Below, piece by piece: positions 1 through 10,287 of a stretch of 64,000 nucleotides of DNA. The notes under the pieces are model-generated. The model saw only the letters and a program-made list of their open reading frames with translations. It was not told the origin of the DNA and did not search any database. The position numbers were made by a program, and so were the translations under genes. Where the stretch lies: contig JAAONU010000016.1 of the NCBI GenBank assembly GCA_012932295.1, forward strand, positions 45,043,241 to 45,107,240. The letters are read 5' to 3'. Origin of the DNA: Cyclina sinensis. Taxonomy: Eukaryota > Mollusca > Bivalvia > Venerida > Veneridae. Position 1 is the first letter of the stretch. Each line of letters starts with the position of its first letter.

Positions 1-188
1 CAACCAGGAACCAGTCAGCAGGCATGATGATCAAGTGAGTACACCAGAGAAAGTAGTGAAGACTAGAGAATCGTTTGCTCAGACACATGAGCCACTGGTT
101 GAGGAGGAGGAAGATAGTTGCCATGGAGATGGAATGGAGGAACAAATAATACATATATCCGTGCCAGAAGTACACAAACATTTCAGAG
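1..188 (+). CDS. C2H2 zinc-finger protein, internal exon (gene runs in from the left)
   Basis: The reading frame starts at base 2 and stays open to a splice donor (AGAG|GTAATA) at 189. The translated stretch is acidic and polar, with a run of glutamates near the middle (LVEEEEDS) and no recognisable domain. The exon ends one base into a codon, and the next exon (from 1924, after TTTCAG) supplies the other two bases in the frame of the long downstream open reading frame. This phase match is the main reason for linking the two. The start codon and 5' exons lie outside the window. The product is probably a nuclear, DNA-binding or chromatin-associated protein, judged from the zinc fingers in the last exon. 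Confidence 0.7.
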
Positions 189-559
189 GTAATATTTCAC
201 TCGCAAAATATTGAAATACTAGTTTACATTTGGTCACAGGTTCAGATCTTTTAATGTCAAGATAAGCATTGATCTTTGATTTAATGTATATGAATTGTAA
301 GCCTGTGTTTGTGCAGTGAAATTAATCACTCAGAACAAAGCTGAAGACTATAATGATGGTAGTTTCATACATTTCAAGTAATATTCATGATTTTATACAA
401 CATAAATTGTGCCGCAACAGTTTTTATATGCCCAAATGGGCATGTTATGTTATGGTCCTGGGCATCTGTCCATCTGACCGTCTGTTAGCAATTTGGTTTC
501 TGGAGGATAACTTGAGAACTGTTTGGCCTATAGTCTGTTAACTTCATATAATGATTGCC

Positions 560-1400
560 CACATTGATTTTGGGGTCAGTAGCTTAAAGATCGAGGTCAC
601 AGTGACCTAAATTTTTAAAGTCATTGTCTGTCCGTCTGTTAGCACTTTAGTTTCCAGAGGATAACTTCAGTACTCTTTGGCCTACAGTCTTCAGACTTTA
701 TGTGATTATTTCCTCCCTTGGAGTGGATTACCCCTATTGATTTTAGAGTCAAAGGTCAAGGTCAAGGTGACCTTAACATTGAAAACCATTTCTGACATGT
801 AACTTGACAATCATTTGTTATAGAGACTTCAGATTTTATATCATGATTGCACACATTGAGTGGATGACCCCTATACATGTTGGGGTCAGTATGTCAAAGG
901 TCAAGTTCACAGTGACTTAAATATTTAGAATCATATACACTCTGTAACTCGACAACCATTTGTCATAGAGACCTCAGAATTCATATAATGGTTTCACACA
1001 TTAAGTGAATGACCCGTACTTGATTTTGGGGTCAGTAAATCAAAGGTCAAGGTCACAGTGACTTAAGCATTGAAAACTATTTCTGCTGTAAACTTTTATA
1101 ACCATTTGTCATACAGACTTCAAACTTCATATGATGATTGATTACCGGGTACATTGAAAAAATGACCCCCATACATCCTAGGATCATTAAGTCAGATGTC
1201 AAGGTCATAATGACCTAAACACTGAAAAGCATTTCTGCTGTATAACTTGATAACTACTTCCCATAATGACTTCAAACTTGTTAGTATGATGCCATCATTG
1301 ATTACATGACCCCTTTACTGTTCAGGGTAAGTACATAACAGGTCAAGGTGACAATGAACTAAACAATCAATATTTCTGCACTATAACCTGATAACCATGC
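560..1400 (+). repeat. Degenerate tandem repeat, about 145-bp unit, with AGGTCA half-sites
   Basis: About six diverged units can be followed by the recurring block 'GGTCAC(A)GTGACCT' near 594, 764, 906, 1051, 1204 and 1345, spacing roughly 141-165 bp. Each unit also carries variants of 'GACCCCTATTGATTTTGGGG' and 'ACTTGACAACCATTTGTCAT'. Degenerate arrays rich in GGTCAAGGTCA are common dispersed repeats in bivalve genomes. The period is similar to that of the repeat at 4511-5461, although the unit sequences differ. Confidence 0.75.
594..608. promoter_or_regulatory. Perfect estrogen-response-element palindrome (repeat-borne)
   Basis: The sequence AGGTCACAGTGACCT matches the consensus inverted repeat with 3-bp spacer, AGGTCAnnnTGACCT. 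Weaker versions recur in later units of the same repeat (for example near 1051). It lies in an intron. Binding by any nuclear receptor is inference, since the motif belongs to a repeat family and may be fortuitous. Confidence 0.35.
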
Positions 1401-1700
1401 ATCAAAGCATGAACATCATAACTTCTGAAAGAATCTAAACCTAAAATTCAGTTATGATAAAGATCTACAAAACTCTAAAATTAAAATTATGAAATGGTAA
1501 AAATCAAAATATTTTATAAATCAATATCAAAAAATTCAAAATTTAAAGCAGATCATTTAATTCCAAATCCTGAGGTTTCCTCCCAAATATCACCAATGCA
1601 TTATACTTAGAAAAAACACCCTATGGGCATATACTGCTCCGCACAGCGGTGCCCTTGTGTGAACTTAGTTTTAAGTCCCTTTCTATAAAAAAGAATCATA

Positions 1701-1775
1701 CCCAAACTGGCCTGAACAAGGATCAAACCTCAGTCTCTTGATTCAAGGTCAAACAATCTAAACATGAGGCCACCA
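1701..1775 (-). repeat. Degenerate tRNA-like SINE head
   Basis: On the minus strand the sequence resembles a tRNA from a box-A-like GTTTAGATTG to a box-B-like GGTTTGATCC. Just left of it (about 1610-1665) is a fragment with GCACCGCTGTGCGGAGCAG on the minus strand, similar to the 'AGAGCACCGCGGAGCGGT' element at 16120. Stems are poorly conserved, so this is a repeat remnant and not a working tRNA gene. Confidence 0.45.
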
Positions 1776-1923
1776 AGGATAGGCATTGCAGTTTTATAGT
1801 AACAAGTCAAAAAAAATGACAGCATTTTTGACACATTCTTCAATTTACATGATGTGTTCTGCTGAGTTAGTGATGTGAATAGATTTTGTTTGTCGTCAGA
1901 TGGTTTTAATGTACGTATTTCAG

Positions 1924-2801
1924 AATCCCAAACAGAGAAGCAGAAAGTGGAACAAGTAGTAAAATCACACATAAAGGTAGTATCGGAAGTGAAGACAACT
2001 TCTGCACATCCGGAAATAAAACGTACTACAGTGACTGCTGTGCCTGTTGTGAGCTCAGTAATAAAGAAGACAGTAGAGAAGACACAGTCTCCACCAGCAG
2101 CTGTTATACAAGCCACAACACCAAAACGTAAGTTTGAAAGCATTCAGTCTGCTGAAACACCAGCTTCAGAAACCCGAAGGTCTCGGAGAGAAATTAAACG
2201 ACCCAGACGATTCAGTCCAGATAGCTCACCTAAGAGGTTGGTCACTATCAAAACTGAACCTGAAAGCCCTGAAGTAGACAGTCTAAGCCAAGATGAGGAA
2301 CCAGTACCTGTGAGACTGGAGAGAGTCCAAAGACCTTCCACCAGCAACAGTGGGGTAGACAGCCCTTCAGCAGTCAGAAGAGTGGTGATTACCTCACCAA
2401 AGAAAACTGATCAAGACATCCCTAGAATGGTAACAGTAAGGAGTACCAGGTCTACACCCATTTCTTCTCAAACAGATACGGCAAGAAATCTAAGATCTCA
2501 AAGTGAAACGGAAAACACAGTAAATAAAGAGATGGTAAAGTCTTGTGAAAAATCAGAGAAAGCAGATGACAAACAAAAAGCTAGGGTGTCCATATTGAGT
2601 AAGGGAAGAATAAGGGTGAAAAAGATAGTGAAAGAAACCAAGTCTAAATCTCAAACAAAAGAGGTAACAAAAGATTCACAGAGAGATGAAAGAGACATAG
2701 AAATGATAGAAAAGTCATCCGACTCTGAGGAGGTCAAGAACAAGAAAGAGGCAAAAAATCTGAAGGAAAATGATGCTAGAAGAAGAAGATACAGAGGGTG
2801 A
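1924..2801 (+). CDS. C2H2 zinc-finger protein, long exon, N-terminal disordered part
   Basis: The frame is open from the acceptor TTTCAG|AATCCC at 1923/1924 and follows in phase from exon 1-188. It encodes about 290 residues rich in Ser, Thr, Lys, Glu and Arg, with SP/TP-type motifs and basic clusters such as RRSRREIKRPRRF near 2176-2215 that look like nuclear localisation signals. No folded domain is visible, so a long disordered linker before the zinc fingers is likely. The frame runs to a stop at 2799-2801, but from about 2764 the natural continuation (acidic tract, then fingers) is in the next frame. A single-base indel in the purine-rich stretch 2764-2801 would join the parts. I cannot tell whether it is a sequencing error, an allele or a true lesion. 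Confidence 0.75.
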
Positions 2802-3408
2802 TGAAGATGATGAGTCTGATGAAGATAGTTATGATGACTTTGATGATGATGATGATGATGAAATGGAAGTAGGAGATGATACAGAAGATATGAGAGTGCC
2901 TCTTGATATTATTCTAGATGATGCATTAGATAAGATGGAAGCTAGAGAGGTCGAAAACGGGTATCAATGTTCTCTGTGTAACGCAAAGTTCAAAAACAAA
3001 ACTCTGTGTGTGCAGCATGGGCGGAAAAGTTCATGTTACAAGAAATGTGAACTGTGTGGCAAAATGCTGAAGAAAAAAGACATTCAACTTTACAAAGACC
3101 ATATGGATCTTCATAAAAATGGACAGGAATTTTCCTGCGTTGACTGTAAGAAAGTCTTCTTCAAGGAAGAGCATTTGAACATCCATGATAGATCACATAA
3201 GAAAGAAGGGGTCACAAAGTGTAGTCGTTGTAAAGAAGATTTTTACACATGGTTTCAGTATGCCTCGCATATGATACATAAACACAATGAATGTAATATG
3301 TTCACTTGTGATGTGTGTAATGCCAAGTTTGCTAATATCAGCTTTATGAAAAGTGAGGTCCGATTTGATGGGGAATTATCATACTTTAAATGTGTAATGT
3401 GTAGTTAG
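2770..3408 (+). CDS. C2H2 zinc-finger protein, acidic tract and finger cluster
   Basis: This is the same gene as 1924-2801 but shifted by one base. It opens with a strongly acidic tract (about 2785-2885, mostly Asp and Glu). Next come a C2HC-like finger (C-x2-C-x12-H-x5-C, starting YQCSLC), a finger with a 14-residue loop (KKCELC...HMDLH), a canonical C2H2 (FSCVDC...HDRSH), and another with H-x4-H (TKCSRC...HMIHKH). Last are a damaged finger (FTCDVC, its histidines replaced around SEVRFD) and the start of another (YFKCVMC) before the stop at 3406-3408. The linkers are not TGEKP-type. DNA or RNA binding in the nucleus is expected for the family; the target is unknown. The degraded last finger and abrupt stop suggest either a natural end or early decay. 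Confidence 0.8.
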   Translation: MMLEEEDTEGDEDDESDEDSYDDFDDDDDDEMEVGDDTEDMRVPLDIILDDALDKMEAREVENGYQCSLCNAKFKNKTLCVQHGRKSSCYKKCELCGKMLKKKDIQLYKDHMDLHKNGQEFSCVDCKKVFFKEEHLNIHDRSHKKEGVTKCSRCKEDFYTWFQYASHMIHKHNECNMFTCDVCNAKFANISFMKSEVRFDGELSYFKCVMCS

Positions 3409-3851
3409 ATCATATAAAGTCATTAGATAAAAAATAGTTTAGGAAGGGGAAAAAAGTATAGAAATTTGGCTGAAAGTTTTTTTGATGAAAATGAAATACT
3501 CTTTAATATTGGATGAATAAGGGATTTTTTTGTTGTTGTTGATTTAACAGTACTGTTCTATACTAAACTCAGTAGTTACTCTGTTTATTCCATTAATTTG
3601 TGTCTGTAGTTCTTATGAGAAACTTGTACAGTTGTATCATATTGTTCATTACTTTAAAGAGATTAATGTTTTTGAGGGAAAAAATGAGTGTTTATTATAA
3701 GGAACTGTCTGTTAAGGTTTGTACCCTTCTGGCTGCTACAAATTCTTCTGTCATACAACTATCAGGAAGCAAGAATGGGCACTCAGACGTAATTCTTGGA
3801 ATATCAACTTTTTGACAAAGTTTGAACCAGTTGTATTGCAGCATTGATGTG

Positions 3852-4224
3852 TTAAAGGCCCACTAAGCCCCAAAAATGCTACTTTTAAATTTCTCAGAAG
3901 CTTATTTTATTTTTAGTGTACTGTTGCAATTTTTAAAATGGTATTCATTGGCCATATAATTGAACCATGTTTTGTTTATTTTGCTTTTTGACCACTAGTA
4001 AAGATTTAGTGAATTAGTATTTTGTATGGATGTCAAAATACCACTTTGTTTACATTTTGCTACTTTTATAACAAATTATTTCATATTCAGCACAACTGTC
4101 TTCAAGTGATAAGCATCTAACATGCTCTAAATCCATTATTAAAATATTGTAAAACACATTTTTGCCTTTTCTTGAGAGGAAAAAATGTTAGTCATTTCTT
4201 TTCTGAGACTTAATGTGCCTTTAA
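3852..4224. repeat. TTAA-flanked MITE with imperfect TIRs
   Basis: TTAA at 3852-3855 is followed by AGGCCCACTAAG, and CTTAATGTGCCT is followed by TTAA at 4221-4224. The outer 16 bases form an imperfect inverted repeat, about 13 of 16 matching. The length is about 365 bp, AT-rich and non-coding. A TTAA duplication is typical of piggyBac-type transposition. I see no tRNA-like core here, unlike the elements at 26176 and 52941. Confidence 0.65.
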
Positions 4225-4510
4225 TGTAGAGAGCTTACATGTTAAGGACATGTGAAATATTAGCATGTTGAAAAGAAACATGGGTTTCAAATTGAGTCTC
4301 TGACGAATGATGCAGCATAAACATTTTTTCTCAATTCCTGTTAATATTCTAGAATTTATGTATTTATAATTTAGTTACATCATTCTGACAGTGTTCAATT
4401 TTGCTCTCTTATCATATGATAGATATTTTCACAAAAACAAAAGTCACACCTCAGAATAGAACTAGTACAAAAAAAATGTTGCCAGTGTAAATTAGAAGTC
4501 AGTTCTTTTT

Positions 4511-5461
4511 TAGCTCACCTGAGCTGGCTCAGGGTGAGCTATTAGGATCGATGAATGTCCGTCGTCCGTTCACATTTAGTTCCTTAACACTACTGGTCAC
4601 ATTTTTGCTCCAATTGTCACGAAACTTGGTCAGGATGTTTGTCCCAGTAATTACTCCGACGAGTTCGAATATGGGTCATGTGGGGTCAAAAACAAGGTCA
4701 CACAGCCTGTATATGGAAAAACCTTGTTAACACCCTAGAGGTAAGATTTTCAGCCCGAATATCCTGGAAACTTGTCAGAAAAGTTCTTTCCATGATTTCT
4801 AGCATAAGTTCAATTATGGGTCATCTGGAATCAAAAACTAGGTCACACAGCCTGAATATGGAAAAACCTTGTTAACACTCTTGAGGTAACATTTTCATCC
4901 CAAATATCCTGGAAATATGTCAGAAAGGTTGAATTGATGACTTCTAGCCCAGGTTCGAATATGGGTCATCTGGGGTCAAAAACTAGGTCACAGAGCTTAA
5001 ATTTGGAAAAACCTTTTTATCACTCTAGAGGTAACATTTTCAGCCCAAATATTCTGGAAATATGTCAGAAAGGTTATTTCTATGGTTTCTAGGTCAAGTT
5101 CGAATATGGGTCATCTGGAGTCAAAAACTAGGTCACAGAGCCCAAAAATAGAAATATCTTGTTAAGGCTCTAGAGGCTACTGTTTCAGTCCAAATATCCT
5201 GGCAGTTTGACAGAAAGGTTGTTTGGTTTTTCAAATTATTAGGTTAGGTTAAAGGTCACGGAGGCTAAAAATAGATTTATCTTCTGTACCTCATAAAGCC
5301 TTCATTTATAGACCAATATCTTTGATATTCAATACATAATTACATAATTTGTTTGTAGGCACTTACATATTTTCAATTAAAAAATGAAATACTGCTTAAC
5401 AGCAAACCTACAGCCATAGTACTCAGGTGAGTGATCCAGGGCCATCATGGCCCTCTTGTTT
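4511..5461 (+). repeat. 'TAGCTCACCTGAG' dispersed repeat with internal 145-bp units
   Basis: It starts TAGCTCACCTGAGC and ends CTCAGGTGAGTGATCC followed by GGGCCATCATGGCCCTCTTG, so the ends contain a short inverted match (CTCACCTGAG / CTCAGGTGAG). Inside are about four tandem units of 140-146 bp carrying 'GAATATGGGTCATCTGG', 'AACTAGGTCACAGAGC' and 'GGAAAAACCTTGTTAACAC' (near 4668, 4814, 4955, 5101, then a worn unit near 5240). This is a very abundant bivalve repeat type. A partial copy is at 61582 and an end fragment at 7111. Open frames inside it are repeat-derived. Confidence 0.85.
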
Positions 5462-7110
5462 AGGGAAAACAGTCATTTGTATGAAGAAAATTATTTAAGG
5501 TACGAAGATTTTACAAGGGTGGAAAAAATGCCATTGTTTAATGATTTACAGTTTACTTTATTTAATAAATGTAATGGATATTCAAGTGCACTCACTGTTC
5601 CAATGTCCTAATTCATATGTTAGAAAATCTGATATAGTCTTTATGTAATTTGTTATTGAATATTGTACATAGTTTTCATTTGAGCATTTAAAACTTTGTT
5701 TTTTGTTTTTTTCGTAATTATATGTTTTGGAGTAGTTAAGGTACCATTTTCACATCACAAATATGTTTTATGCTTCCTGGGAAGCTTACATTTTTCAGAG
5801 AGTTAAGGGCCCAGAGTTTTTGCTACAGAGGGTCTACTGTAGCACTCATTTCACATTTTCTCAGGTTAACCACAAGTTAGAATTCAGTTAAACTTAATGT
5901 AAAGAGTTGGTAATAATAGAGCTGCATATTACCTGCTTGATGCAGCCATTTTTTTTTCTTTCAGACCTTTATAAAATACCACATAAAGAATACTTTTGCA
6001 CAGTTACTGTTTCCCCAGTTACTTTTCATTTTCAATTATAGTTTCATAATGTTTCCCACCCAGACCTCTTCATCATAAAACATTAAACAACTCCTCCTTT
6101 CTGCACCTTCCTCAATTGCACATTTTTTTACTCACGTGTTTGTTTGGGGAGCAACAAATGTTTCCAATGATATCCTTAATTAGGTATGCTTTGTCCCAGC
6201 ACAATTTCTTGTAACTTGCACTGTTCTATGTCCAAAATTTCAAACCGGATCTTTCAGTCTCTCAAACCAAACCAAACAGCATAGTTTGCCTCGAACAATA
6301 GAAAGGAGTGATTGCAGTTAACAGCGAGATTGTTGAAAAAGGAGTGCATCTTCTTACATCTGTTTATTGTTACAAAATTTCTCGATAATGTTTTGGCTTC
6401 ACAGCATTGAACATGTTGAGAATTTTTTTATATAAATGTATGCATGTAAACATCAAGGGATGCTTTCCCTAAAAACAAAGGTACAAATTATTAGATTTTA
6501 TTTGTATTTCACTAAGTAAATACCAATGTTATGTCAAAGTAAATATGCATAATATATATTTCATTCAAAGTACTGATCCCTTGAACAAAACAACCCCTTT
6601 GATGTCAAGCGAATGAAGTTTAACTGTTTCTTGCTAACCTTAGCACAAGAGTGTATGGTGGGCTGTTGTGACCACTTTTTGTCTGTCATCAGCAAAGTTA
6701 AATAGTGTCTTGAAAACCATAAGGGTAAATTAATTGATTTATCTAAGTTTTATAACAGTTTTTATGCCACAAGAAGAGAAGCATATTTAAATCATACTTC
6801 CCAGTTTCCCCATTCTTGAAGGATTTTGAAGCTATTCCAGATATTAGATTGAGCCAAGCTGTTTGTATATATGTTTATATTAAAGTGCTTTATTACAGCA
6901 TTATACAGATATATTTCTGGCAAGTCTTTATTTACCTGGCAAGTCCATGATATTAGAAAATTTCACCTTACCTTTGGAGGCATTAGTTTTGCCAAAGTTG
7001 AAAAAAATTCCATTTGATGGTTGTTATAGGCAAAAGCTTTTATTTTTGGCATTCAACATTTTCTAGTTCTTATATTTGGATGATAAATTGCCCCTGTCAT
7101 TTTGAGCAGT
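5462..7110. other. Non-coding, AT-rich; possible 3' UTR or intergenic
   Basis: No convincing coding frame or further repeat was identified. Candidate AATAAA signals occur (for example 5564-5569). It may still belong to the 3' untranslated region of the zinc-finger transcript, but nothing in the sequence fixes the transcript end. Confidence 0.4.
5564..5569 (+). terminator. Candidate polyadenylation signal AATAAA
   Basis: AATAAA lies downstream of the zinc-finger stop codon, with moderately T/G-rich sequence after it. It is one of several candidates, and such hexamers are frequent by chance in AT-rich DNA. Confidence 0.25.
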
Positions 7111-7153
7111 TCACTCAGATGAGGCAGTTAGCACCATTATGGCCCTTTTGTTG
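7111..7153 (+). repeat. End fragment of the 'TAGCTCACCTGAG' repeat
   Basis: TCACTCAGATGAG followed by CACCATTATGGCCCTTTTG matches the 3' end of the element at 4511-5461 with a few changes. Only the terminal 40-45 bases are recognisable. Confidence 0.5.
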
Positions 7154-7350
7154 AAAATAAACTTCAAACTCTACCATAGTATGGTTGGATTTTTTTGAGA
7201 AAAATAAATAACAGGGTTGTCAAGTTTCAGGGGTTTTTTTTCATTTTTTCCAAAATGCACGTTTGTTTTCTTTGAGGCATGTTCAGTATTTGTTCAGCTT
7301 TCTTCTGAAATGTAACATTATACATTTTTCTATACCAACTTTATAGTTTG

Positions 7351-7424
7351 CCTGGTCCTAGCTAGTTTTGAACTCAAGTACCTTAGCATGCTAACTAAAC
7401 TATCTAACCACTACACCACTAAGT
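7351..7424 (-). repeat. Degenerate tRNA-like sequence (SINE remnant)
   Basis: On the minus strand, TGTAGTGGTTAGATAG resembles box A and GAGTTCAAAAC resembles box B, at about tRNA spacing. Stems are broken. It lies 100 bp from an oppositely oriented tRNA-like sequence at 7524. Confidence 0.45.
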
Positions 7425-7523
7425 CTTCACACTTTTCCTGCGTATTTTAAATCGTTTTGTCATAGTATTGAATAATAACAAAGAAATTGTTATAAAAAGA
7501 TTGTGTAGGGGGTATATAAGTGG

Positions 7524-7599
7524 GGCACCTCAGTAGCTCAGAGGTTAAGACAGTTGACTAGTAATCTAAAGGTTCTGGGTTCAATCCCAGCTGGAGTCT
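7524..7599 (+). repeat. tRNA-Thr-like pseudogene or SINE head
   Basis: Box A (TAGCTCAGAGG) and box B (GGTTCAATCCC) are well kept and spaced as in a tRNA. The anticodon loop reads CTAGTAA (AGT, threonine type). The acceptor stem has at least two mismatches and the anticodon stem is imperfect, so it is probably not a functional tRNA. A downstream SINE body is not clear. Confidence 0.55.
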
Positions 7600-8007
7600 A
7601 AGTAAATGAATTGTAAATAGTGGTAGGTAAAATAATAAAAGTATAGCTTAAGTAATTGAAAAAGTACAGTAGAATGGGGGGCTAAAGGGAGGAAAAGAAA
7701 TATATAATTTTACAGGTAAATATGAAGAATAAACAAATTTTTTTTACATTCTCCTTTGTACATTGTCTTACTTGACTGCTTACTTCAGACAGGTGCTTTA
7801 TAACACCACCTTGTGGACTTCCCACTTATATAGTTTGTGGGAAGTTACTTACCTTTTCCAAATTTGGGAACATTACAGAAAACTAACAACTAGACAAATT
7901 TGATTATTTTTATTTCCTTATTTGATGAGTTTTATTTCCAACATAATAATACATGTACAAACATGAAACTATTTTATTGAAATGTAAATATGTCGTGTTA
8001 TGTTTTC

Positions 8008-8013
8008 AATAAA
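8008..8013 (+). terminator. Candidate polyadenylation signal AATAAA
   Basis: AATAAA is followed within about 30 bases by a TGTGTTGTTATTT element, the best signal/GU-rich pair between the zinc-finger and BTB genes. If used, the 3' UTR would exceed 4.5 kb, so it could instead belong to an unseen transcript. Confidence 0.3.
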
Positions 8014-9704
8014 AAAATACAAATCAAGACTGTGTTGTTATTTATTTTTAAAACTTCATATCCAACAAAGATTATCAAATGAACAGAAAATGTAATCAGT
8101 TTTAAGCAACTGATGAATGAAATACAAATTTCATAAACTTCAAAGCAATTAACTCCAAACCAGACAGAGAACCATCAAAGAATGAATTTACATACTTGTC
8201 TGTGACGCTAGTATCCTAGAAGTTTATTTCAAGACTGTGACCAAACATTGCATTACTATCAATTGACATTAGGGTAATATGTCAATATAAGTTCTAAAGA
8301 TAGATGGTTAAGTCTGGAGTTCAACGAATTTCTAGAATACGTACATAGAAAAGTTCAAACATTCTGAATTGAAGTGATGGTCCGAATTAGAAATGACAAC
8401 GGATTTGCTTTTAAAGTGTTATATTTCATTCAAAGGGTAACAATTCTAAGTCCCTCATTGATTTTTATTTTCCACAGGGACAGTAACTTGGACGTTAATT
8501 AGGCTATCACCATGAAAGTTTATACTACTATATGGTAAAACAAACAATTTTCGTTTGACTTGTCACTTAGTTTAGAATGTAAAAGCGGGGAAAGGTGCAC
8601 AATGCAATAAATGATATAAAGTTTATCAGGAAGTTTGGTCCGGTCTGAGATAGTAAAAGCTCAGTATATTTTTATGGGGAATCTTGATTTACTGGTTACT
8701 GGTTCTACCATCAAGATGCCTGGATAGGTAACAACAACACACAACGTTTAAAATACAAGTCAATAGTTCACATTCAATAGACAAAAAAAGATCATTCATT
8801 TTGAATCCTTACTGTTAATTTACAAATATCTTGGGTAAAATTCCAATTCTAAACACCAAATGTATAAGATTTTAACACAGAGGAACACCAACCAGCATTC
8901 TTAGAAATATATAGAAAGGTTTGAGTCGTTACAGATAACAACTTTTTATTATCTCGTACATTAAAAAAGCTTAGGTTAGTGAGATAAAGGGAGAAAACTT
9001 TAAACTAAATCAGTTGAAGTAAAACCGGATTTATCTCTCTTCTTTCCAAATATAAAACTGTGCTCTCTCCTCATCTTCCAAACAATCTGAAAACAGGTCT
9101 ATATAGTCTGATGTTTAAACGACCTTTTCTGTCTATCATTGTACACTACAATAAGTTTATGGGTAAAAATGCCTCGGTCAGTTACTGAACGAGACTTTTA
9201 AGATGAATCCTTTGCTTGACAATATATTTAAACTTTTTATTTGTTAAAGATTCCTAAGGCATTCACATTAAAAAGTTTAAAGATCAGATTTTTTGTCTTT
9301 TGTTATTCACGACAGTGCTTTTAAACAATAAATCGTTTTTGTTTTAAGCTATGTGTATTGATTAGGATATTTCATGTTTAAAATAAGTATCAATTTTCTT
9401 TTCGAAACCATTCCATTGTTTTGTTCCTCTTTACCATTGTTTAAAACTACCTTTTAATCATTGTGAGACTTCTAAATAGATAGGAATTAAACGAAAAGGG
9501 CATATAATTTGAATGACTATTATGGACCGACGTCTTGTAAGAATTACGAAAAATGGATTAAAATCATGGATGGAAATGAAAAACTGAAAAACTGTTAGAA
9601 TGGACTAGTTATTGCAAAAAGAAAACTGCAGTGATTTGTGACAATTAAACAAAATCAGCACTTGAACACAGACTGAAGACACAGAACTGTTAATTCAAGC
9701 AAAA
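8014..9704. other. Intergenic DNA upstream of the first BTB gene
   Basis: No coding frame, tRNA-like sequence or tandem repeat could be supported. The stretch just before 9705 should hold the BTB promoter and 5' UTR, but no clear TATA box or initiator stands out. Confidence 0.4.
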
Positions 9705-9827
9705 ATGTCGAACCGAAGACGCAATGTTATGCAGCAATCCAAGACCCAGTTACCTCCCATTATAAACGAGGATGATGGAGAATTACCGTTCTTTAAACAG
9801 GATTTTTTCTCCGATGTGGCACTTATT
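9705..9827 (+). CDS. BTB/POZ domain protein A, exon 1
   Basis: The gene is 246 aa in three exons (9705-9827, 10113-10287, 11229-11671). The ATG at 9705 has an A at -3 and opens 41 codons ending SDVALI before a strong donor (GTAAGT at 9828), phase 0. Residues 1-25 are a polar, basic lead. LPFFKQDFFSDVALI begins the BTB fold, where 'SDV' is the usual first strand motif. BTB domains mediate dimerisation and often recruit cullin-3 ubiquitin ligases or transcription partners. No MATH, Kelch or zinc-finger domain is present, so the role is probably that of a small adaptor; this is inferred from family knowledge. A paralogue with the same exon layout lies at 28446-30662. The open frame past the donor is intronic. 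Confidence 0.88.
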
Positions 9828-10112
9828 GTAAGTACTGAAGAACCCTCGGATCACCATGGCGCCCGAAGAACTAAAAATGTGGTAATTCAGAGTATACAAG
9901 TTCTGTTCTAAATAAACTAAAAGATAAACATGTTTTCGTGATTTTTTAAAAGGAGAAAATTCTAAATAAAGGTTTTACTGTAATTTTAGAAAGTACCACC
10001 AATTCATGTAGAATTCTTCTCACATACTACTGTATCTAGAATTGTGTATGCTTTCAATTTTCATGATGACTTTAAATAGAATATGTCATTTTTATATTAT
10101 AATTTTCAACAG

Positions 10113-10287
10113 ATTGGAGGCCGGAAGCTGTACACGGCCCGATGCCTTTTGGCCTACAACTCTCCCGTGTTCGAGAAATCGCTAGCTAATGCCAAGAAGC
10201 ACGAGATGGAATTACCGAACAAGAATTTTGACGATATTGTAGAACTTCTGTGTTACCTTGACCCTCGAGTGCCTTATACTATTACAG
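10113..10287 (+). CDS. BTB/POZ domain protein A, exon 2 (BTB core)
   Basis: The acceptor TTTTCAACAG ends at 10112. The exon joins phase 0 to give ALI-IGGRKLYTARCLLAYNS, the BTB strand and helix where a histidine is usual (HK..L) but TAR is found here. SPVFEKSLANAKKH, ELPNKNFDDIVELLCYLDP and RVPYTIT follow, matching the late BTB helices. It ends one base into a codon at the donor G|GTCAGA (10288). The paralogue's exon at 28998-29178 aligns along its whole length with the same phases. Confidence 0.9.

Larger units (their letters stand above)
189..1923 (+). other. Intron of the zinc-finger gene
   Basis: It begins GTAATA at 189 and ends TTTCAG at 1923, and both flanks keep frame. It holds a degenerate tandem repeat of about 145 bp (560-1400), an AT-rich stretch (1400-1600), and a minus-strand tRNA-like repeat near 1600-1775. 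No coding signal was seen. Confidence 0.65.

Noticed and set aside
4678..4875. 65-codon open frame with an internally repeated peptide
   Set aside because: It lies inside the tandem units of the 'TAGCTCACCTGAG' repeat, and the repeated peptide reflects the DNA repeat.
7524..7599. Functional tRNA-Thr (AGT) gene
   Set aside because: Box A, box B and the loop are good, but the acceptor stem has mismatches and the anticodon stem is imperfect. Better explained as a pseudogene or SINE head.
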